Assembly (NCBI RefSeq): GCF_024679095.1
Contig: NC_066563.1
Span: 1,664,831 to 1,728,830, forward strand
Direction: 5' to 3'
DNA: 64,000 nucleotides
Source: Eriocheir sinensis
Lineage: Eukaryota > Arthropoda > Malacostraca > Decapoda > Varunidae
A model generated the notes under the pieces. The model ran no database searches. It saw only the letters and a program-made list of their open reading frames with translations, and had not been told where the DNA came from. Below are positions 58,926 to 64,000 of the stretch, piece by piece (within the stretch, counting starts at the first letter, position 1; every line of letters starts with the position of its first letter). A program made the translations under genes and the position numbers.

Positions 58926-59185
58926 ACCAATGCATACCTGGAAGGACTTGTGATGCAATTTTGACAGGTCGTTAACACTGTACGCTACTGAGTTGAACAT
59001 CACACTGTGAATGTTGGAACAAAGGTAAGCGCAAAACACAGCACAGTACAAGTAACGCAGCACAGCGGAGCACAGGGAACTCGTTAAAACACAGCACAGC
59101 CAGCGAGCCTTGTGCGTTGCGAACACGATACAGCGTGTCACGACACAAGAACACGTTTAAACGCGTCAACACAGAAGAAAAAGCA

Positions 59186-59189
<4 letters not shown>
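58926..59189. other. Unique stretch with CAGCACAG words
   Basis: Irregular ACAGCACAG repeats at 59035-59100. No gene. Confidence 0.5.

Positions 59190-59235
<46 letters not shown>
59190..59235. repeat. (GA)22 microsatellite
   Basis: First of three GA arrays in 400 bp; degenerate GACA lies between. Confidence 0.97.
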
Positions 59236-59237
<2 letters not shown>

Positions 59238-59375
59238 GAAGATAGAATGACAAAGAAACATAGACAGACAGAGGCATGGACAAATGAATTAAACAGGCAG
59301 AAAATCAAGTGGAGAAAAAGACACATAAATAGAAAGATAGACAGAAAGACAGACAAACAAAGAAAAAAAGAGGAA

Positions 59376-59380
<5 letters not shown>

Positions 59381-59434
<54 letters not shown>
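59381..59434. repeat. (GA)27 microsatellite
   Basis: Uninterrupted GA array. Confidence 0.97.
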
Positions 59435-59437
<3 letters not shown>

Positions 59438-59529
59438 AACTTTTCATACGACTCGACCTGCGGGAGGGCGAGGGTGTGAGAGGATGGAGCGGGGAGACAA
59501 CTGTCTGTGTGTGTCTGTTGCTGGGACGC

Positions 59530-59533
<4 letters not shown>

Positions 59534-59587
<54 letters not shown>

Positions 59588-59590
59588 AGG
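59534..59590. repeat. (GA)24 then a G-run
   Basis: GA array ending in GGGGGGAGGGG. Confidence 0.96.
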
Positions 59591-59629
59591 GGAATTGTGA
59601 AAGTGTGATGTTGTCTAGATGAGGTGCCG

Positions 59630-59630
<1 letters not shown>

Positions 59631-59680
<50 letters not shown>

Positions 59681-59750
59681 TCATACTATCTACCTAGCTA
59701 CCTATCTGCCTAGCTATCTATCTGTCCGTCTCTATGTCTATCTCTGCTTT
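59631..59750. repeat. (TG)24 then degenerate (TATC)n
   Basis: TG to 59679, then CTATCTACC-type units. Confidence 0.94.
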
Positions 59751-59988
59751 ATTTATTTTTCCAGGTGTCTTTTTTTCAGGTCAGTTTGCGTCCCGAGGCG
59801 ATTCAGTCCTTGCGTTAAAAAAATACGACATGTTCGGATTGGCGCGCCGTAAAAGTATCGCTCCCCGTCTCCGTTTTCTTTGATGGGAGAGGAAATGAAC
59901 ATGGACGCCGCCGCCTGAGGGTAATTTCCTATTTAAACTGCATCGATAACCAAATCTTGTCTCCCTCCCTCCTAACCTTCCTTTACTT

Positions 59989-60027
<39 letters not shown>

Positions 60028-60260
60028 ACGAATAATCGACCCATCACCTTCACAACACAGATCTTAAAACTCCTCAGTGACAGTCTCCCGTTTCGGACTG
60101 TCACAACCAGCGCCTCATCTCCTTCCCGGGACGTATATTCTGCTATTCAAACGTCGAGGGCTTGTTTATACAAAGACGGAGTGAATAGATTATACATATT
60201 ATGTTTCCTTGCCCTGAGCAGTATTTAAATGATTTTTCTCCCATCATAGAAAGATACGTA
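59751..60260. other. Unique stretch with (CT)15
   Basis: CT array at 59994-60023; otherwise nothing recognised. Confidence 0.55.
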
Positions 60261-60446
60261 CCTCCGCTGTGCAGTGGTTAGCGTTCATAACTACGAATCT
60301 GTGGACTATGGTAACCCGGATGCTGGACGGTACTGTGTTGGGTTAGTGGGTTCTTTCCCGCCATGAGCTCAAAGGACCAACGGAACAGAGATGAGCACAG
60401 CCGCCACGCGCACCTGTAGCGTATGGTCCACGTTTACCTTTACCTA
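60261..60446 (+). mobile_element. tRNA-derived SINE, diverged
   Basis: The A box lies in TGTGCAGTGGTTAGCG (60268-60283). The B-box region is decayed to GGTAACCCGGATGCTGG. The body has CCATGAGCTCAAAGGACC and CGCCACGCGCACCTGTAGCG, and it ends in TTTACC repeats. The loss of the GTTCGA core means the internal promoter is probably dead. Confidence 0.72.
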
Positions 60447-60547
60447 CACAGATATACAGTGTTTGCTCCTACACTACAGCCTTTACTCAGGGTCGTTTTT
60501 CAATACTGTCTTTTGTTTCAGGATATATTTTCTTTTTTGTTATATAA

Positions 60548-60549
<2 letters not shown>

Positions 60550-60618
<69 letters not shown>
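60550..60618. repeat. (AT)34 microsatellite
   Basis: Uninterrupted AT followed by a T-run. Confidence 0.98.
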
Positions 60619-60626
<8 letters not shown>

Positions 60627-60861
60627 TCTCTTACTTCCATTGTTTGCATAGTTCTCTCTTGTTATTTAATGCGGCATGAATGCGTTTACTCCTCTCAAGC
60701 TGGCTGCGTGGAAATATATTTTTTTCGCCACACTCTTTGAGATTTAAGCAGCTTATTAATACAACAGCGGAAGACCTGTTTTTCCTCGCCTTGAAAATGT
60801 GACGGAAACAGTTTACCGATATTGAATGGCGAATGTTATGTTGCACTCTCATGAGAATTGC

Positions 60862-60865
<4 letters not shown>
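60619..60865. other. Unique stretch
   Basis: No feature recognised. Confidence 0.5.
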
Positions 60866-60916
<51 letters not shown>

Positions 60917-60922
60917 AGAGAC

Positions 60923-60959
<37 letters not shown>
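60866..60959. repeat. (GT)24, short GATA spacer, (GA)15
   Basis: GT to 60913, AATAGAGACAGATAGAT spacer, GA to 60959. Confidence 0.97.
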
Positions 60960-60963
<4 letters not shown>

Positions 60964-61379
60964 ATGTATTTAAAACGTATCTCCAAACACAATAATCCTT
61001 CCTAACAAGACAGTACATCGCTTTAGTCGGCACCCTTCACCCCAAGCTCACCTCATTCCGAGGATATAATACATTTTCACACGCCCACAATCTTTACTTC
61101 CAGCTGTCGTCGGTAAGAGTCTTTTGTCAGCAAACATTTATTCTCATTCTTAACAAAATATACATGACGCGTGACGCCTTACCTGTCGGAGCATTATTGG
61201 CATAGTCTCTCTAAAGGACAGCAGTCAACAAGGTGAGAGGCAGGTGCAAATAGTCTTGCCTCGCCCCACCTGTTGAGCCGCGGGGGAGGGGCGGCAGGGA
61301 CGGCAGCCTCCTGAAGCACGTAAAATATTTGCTTCCCTTACTATTTATTTTCCGCCGCCAGCCTGAGGAGGGAAAACGT
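60960..61379. other. Unique island, candidate noncoding element
   Basis: Low-repeat DNA without coding potential; GC-rich near 61255-61315. Confidence 0.35.
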
Positions 61380-61555
61380 GCAAACTGTAACTTCTACAAC
61401 TTCTATCGCTACAAACACTTTTATTTCTGCTATTGCTGCTACTATACCGTTACTACTATGACTACTTCTACTGTTACAGCTACTAATACTTATACTACTT
61501 TTACTATCTCCACTACTACTACCTTCTACTGCTACAACTTCTACTACGACTCTTT

Positions 61556-61590
<35 letters not shown>

Positions 61591-61640
61591 ACACGACAAC
61601 GACAACGACAACAACTTCTACTCATGGTAACAAAAACAAC
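61380..61640. repeat. (ACT)n trinucleotide region
   Basis: Interrupted ACT/TCT triplets, with a pure ACT run at 61556-61592, then ACGACA units. The threonine/tyrosine-rich frame is its translation. Confidence 0.92.
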
Positions 61641-62006
61641 AGTAATGATAAAATAAGTGAATAAACAGATTAATTGAAACCAACCAACTAAATACCAACA
61701 CAACCCGAAGTACTACAACGCTGCTCCAACGCTCCATTAATAAAACAATAAGGGATTTACACTTCTATGTAACGCGGCTTAAAAATTTCCCCCCCTTCCC
61801 TTCCGGACACTAAATCTAGCAGAAATTTTACATAGCAAATATATAAGCGTGGTAAATCTCTCACAACTATGCAATTTTGGCGACGATACTAAATTTTGCC
61901 GCCGCGATGTGTCCCATTATTATTCCGGGCGTTCCAGTATATTACGCCAACAAATTCCTCCTCCAAATTCATTACAGAAGCCGAGTGGTCAGGAGTGGAC
62001 TCGCTC
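61641..62006. other. Unique AT-rich stretch, no gene
   Basis: Several AAATTT-type words; nothing recognised. Confidence 0.45.
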
Positions 62007-62053
62007 TGACCTGACCTAACCTGACCTAACCTTAATTGAGCTGACCTTGCCTG
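62007..62053. repeat. (CTGACCTAAC)n, CCTAA-related
   Basis: Two full decamers and flanking halves; each contains CCTAA, the complement of TTAGG. Confidence 0.8.
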
Positions 62054-62119
62054 TTTACTCACTCTCTCACTCCTGCTCTTTCTCTCTTTATCTGTCTCTG
62101 TCTCTGTTTATCTGTTTGT

Positions 62120-62260
<141 letters not shown>

Positions 62261-62262
<2 letters not shown>

Positions 62263-62644
62263 TCCATCGTCACTCGCTGTTGTTGTCCGCCAAAGCCTTT
62301 TATATTTTTTTTCTTTCCACTCTTTGACTTTGCTATAGATTTTTTTTTCCGCGCCTCAAATTTTTGCTCAACTGTGACTTTATTTCCCGACACCTGAGGG
62401 ATTTTTTTAATTTTTTTTTTAAGCTTTGTTGCCGCATCTTTTTTTTTTTTTTTTGTCCCCTGTTTCGTATTTCGTTATGTCCCGGCGACTGATTTTTTTT
62501 TTCTTTTTTTGTCTTTTTCTGGTCATAATTCTTTGTCAGTTTGCCTCGCGATGATTCTTTTTCTCCTGTCTCTCTGTGATTTTTCTATTTTTATCAGTTG
62601 AAGCGATGCTATTTTTTCTTTTTGTCATTTATTTTTTTATCGTG

Positions 62645-62645
<1 letters not shown>
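62261..62645. other. T-rich stretch, no gene
   Basis: Several T-runs of 9-17 bases; nothing else. Confidence 0.55.

Positions 62646-62717
<72 letters not shown>
62646..62717. repeat. (CT)36 microsatellite
   Basis: Uninterrupted CT array. Confidence 0.97.
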
Positions 62718-62719
<2 letters not shown>

Positions 62720-62809
62720 GTCCTCTCCTCACACCGTAATCGGCCTCCTGACGTTGCCTTCAGAGGGATTTTAATTATCGTAATGCATCGCCCCTCAAAA
62801 ACCGCCTCG

Positions 62810-63070
62810 CTGCTCTCCTCCTCTTCCTCCTCCTCCTTCTCTTCTTCTTCCTCTTCCCTCTTTTCTTCCTCCATCTTCTCCTCCGCCTTCTCCTACTCTT
62901 CCTCCTCCTCCTTCCCTCTTTCTCCTCCTGTTACTATTTTTTCCGTTCTCTTCTCTTCCTCCTTCTCTTACACGCCCAGCCACATAAAGGGCCCCTCCTC
63001 TTTCCCCCCGACCCCCCTTCCCTTCGCCGGCCTCCCCCCCTCACCCCCCGCTCCTCGCTCCCCGCAAAAC
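62810..63070. repeat. Polypyrimidine tract
   Basis: CTCCTC/TTCTTC units, C-rich from 63000. Confidence 0.85.
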
Positions 63071-63375
63071 ACTCCCACATACGCACTGGGGAACCTTTCA
63101 AGCGTTATCATTCTCTCCCGAGGTTACTTTTTTTAATCCTGTTATTTTATTTTTTTAGAAATCAATGTTTAAGAGAAGAGATTTTCAGGTTTTGGTTTTA
63201 TGATTTTTTTCGTTGTTTGTTTTGTTTTTATTGGTACTATAATTCTGGTATGATTTTTTTTTTGTCGTTTTTTTAATTATGTAAGTTATACTAGTTTTGG
63301 ATGTTTTTTTTCATGGCTTTGCTTTGAGGTGTTTGTTTTGTGTTTACTTACGGGATACTTTTCTGTTTATAAATG

Positions 63376-63379
<4 letters not shown>
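63071..63379. other. T-rich unique stretch, no gene
   Basis: Nothing recognised. Confidence 0.5.
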
Positions 63380-63454
<75 letters not shown>

Positions 63455-63476
63455 ATACTCACACACACTCACACAC
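63380..63476. repeat. (CA)36 with degenerate tail
   Basis: Pure CA to 63452, then CATACTCACACACTC. Confidence 0.97.
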
Positions 63477-63659
63477 GAGAGCCCCCACTCCCTCTCTCCA
63501 ACACACACAGTAAAAGCGCCGCCGTCTGACCGCATATATAAGAATCATGATTAAAATTTGACACACTTCAGCTTGATGTTGCGTGAATCCCGCCAAAGTT
63601 GTGGGCGGAACTCACTGATTAAACTTTGCAACATTAATCTTCTCGATGTGTTTTCGTGC

Positions 63660-63930
63660 ATTCACGGGAGGAAGACGAGGGGAAGAAAGAAGAGGAAAGG
63701 AATGATAATAACAGGAGGAGGAGGAGGAAGAGGAGGAAGGGGGAAGAGGAGGAAAATATGCAGTAGTAGTGAAAGCAAAAGTCGAGTAAGAGGAAGACGG
63801 GAGAGGAAAGGAGAGGGAACGATGATAAAAATAAAAGTGAAGAAGCAGGGAGAGGAGGAAGGAAGCTCGGAAGAGGAAATTTAATGTCAAGGAAGAGCAA
63901 CAACACTGCGACAGAGAGAGGAAAAGAGGA
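63660..63930. repeat. Polypurine tract
   Basis: GGAAGA/GAGGAG-rich plus strand with GGA units at 63714-63755. Confidence 0.85.
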
Positions 63931-64000
63931 CATTGAGGACGGGGCGGAATGAGAAACTTTTATTAGAACTGTATCCGTTAATACCTTAAAATTATTCGTA

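Noticed and set aside
59436..59684. Histidine/threonine-rich frame
   Set aside because: Direct translation of CA and CT arrays on the minus strand.

Overview
The window looks like gene-poor, repeat-dense DNA from a decapod crustacean, most likely a brachyuran crab. The basis is three things. First, more than sixty dinucleotide arrays of about 20 bp or longer, nearly all AG/CT or AC/GT, make up roughly 6% of the bases by hand count. Second, there are eight fragments of one non-LTR retrotransposon (LINE) 3' end ending in a CCCTTGAGCTG...CTGTAAAA tail. Third, there are tRNA-derived SINEs and other dispersed repeats of a kind I associate with crab genomes. The species assignment is inference. I found no protein-coding gene, rRNA or functional tRNA that I can support. 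Almost every long open frame is a translation of a simple repeat, a minisatellite or a one-sided purine/pyrimidine tract.

Layout. 0-2.4 kb is a GC/CpG-rich segment followed by AT-rich unique DNA with a tight homeodomain-type motif cluster. 2.4-7.8 kb holds mixed microsatellites, a TTAA-flanked MITE (4.1 kb), a 26-bp minisatellite (4.6 kb) and a (TA)44 array. 7.8-12.2 kb is the largest mostly unique stretch, with one SINE and one hairpin. 12.2-26.6 kb alternates microsatellites with kilobase purine-only or pyrimidine-only tracts, and contains a minisatellite with a higher-order repeat (16.05-17.03 kb) and a large CT/GA inverted repeat (20.9 kb). 26.7-32.4 kb has unique islands, a GC-box duplication, a forkhead-like motif cluster and LINE tails. 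32.4-41 kb contains the longest CT arrays (up to 202 bp), the two best LINE copies (34.5 and 37.8 kb) and a second LINE remnant (35.3 kb). 41-46.5 kb has a second dispersed repeat family, a SINE, a dense four-array microsatellite cluster and a 20-bp minisatellite. 46.5-58.5 kb has pyrimidine and purine tracts, a degenerate ~150-bp repeat carrying a SINE, a foldback element, a ~117-bp minisatellite and telomere-like TTAGG-type DNA. 58.5-64 kb has another reverse-transcriptase remnant, a SINE and further microsatellites.

No genes act together here. The plausible function lies in the unique islands between repeats (around 2.0, 8.0, 26.9, 29.6, 31.5, 36.4, 39.6, 45.9, 46.2, 50.4 and 61.1 kb). Several carry homeodomain, forkhead or Exd/Hth-like motifs and could be enhancers in an intergenic region or large intron. 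That is a hypothesis from motif content only. The most informative structures are the mobile-element remnants and how microsatellites grow out of their tails, the nested satellite at 16-17 kb, and the inverted CT/GA arrays.
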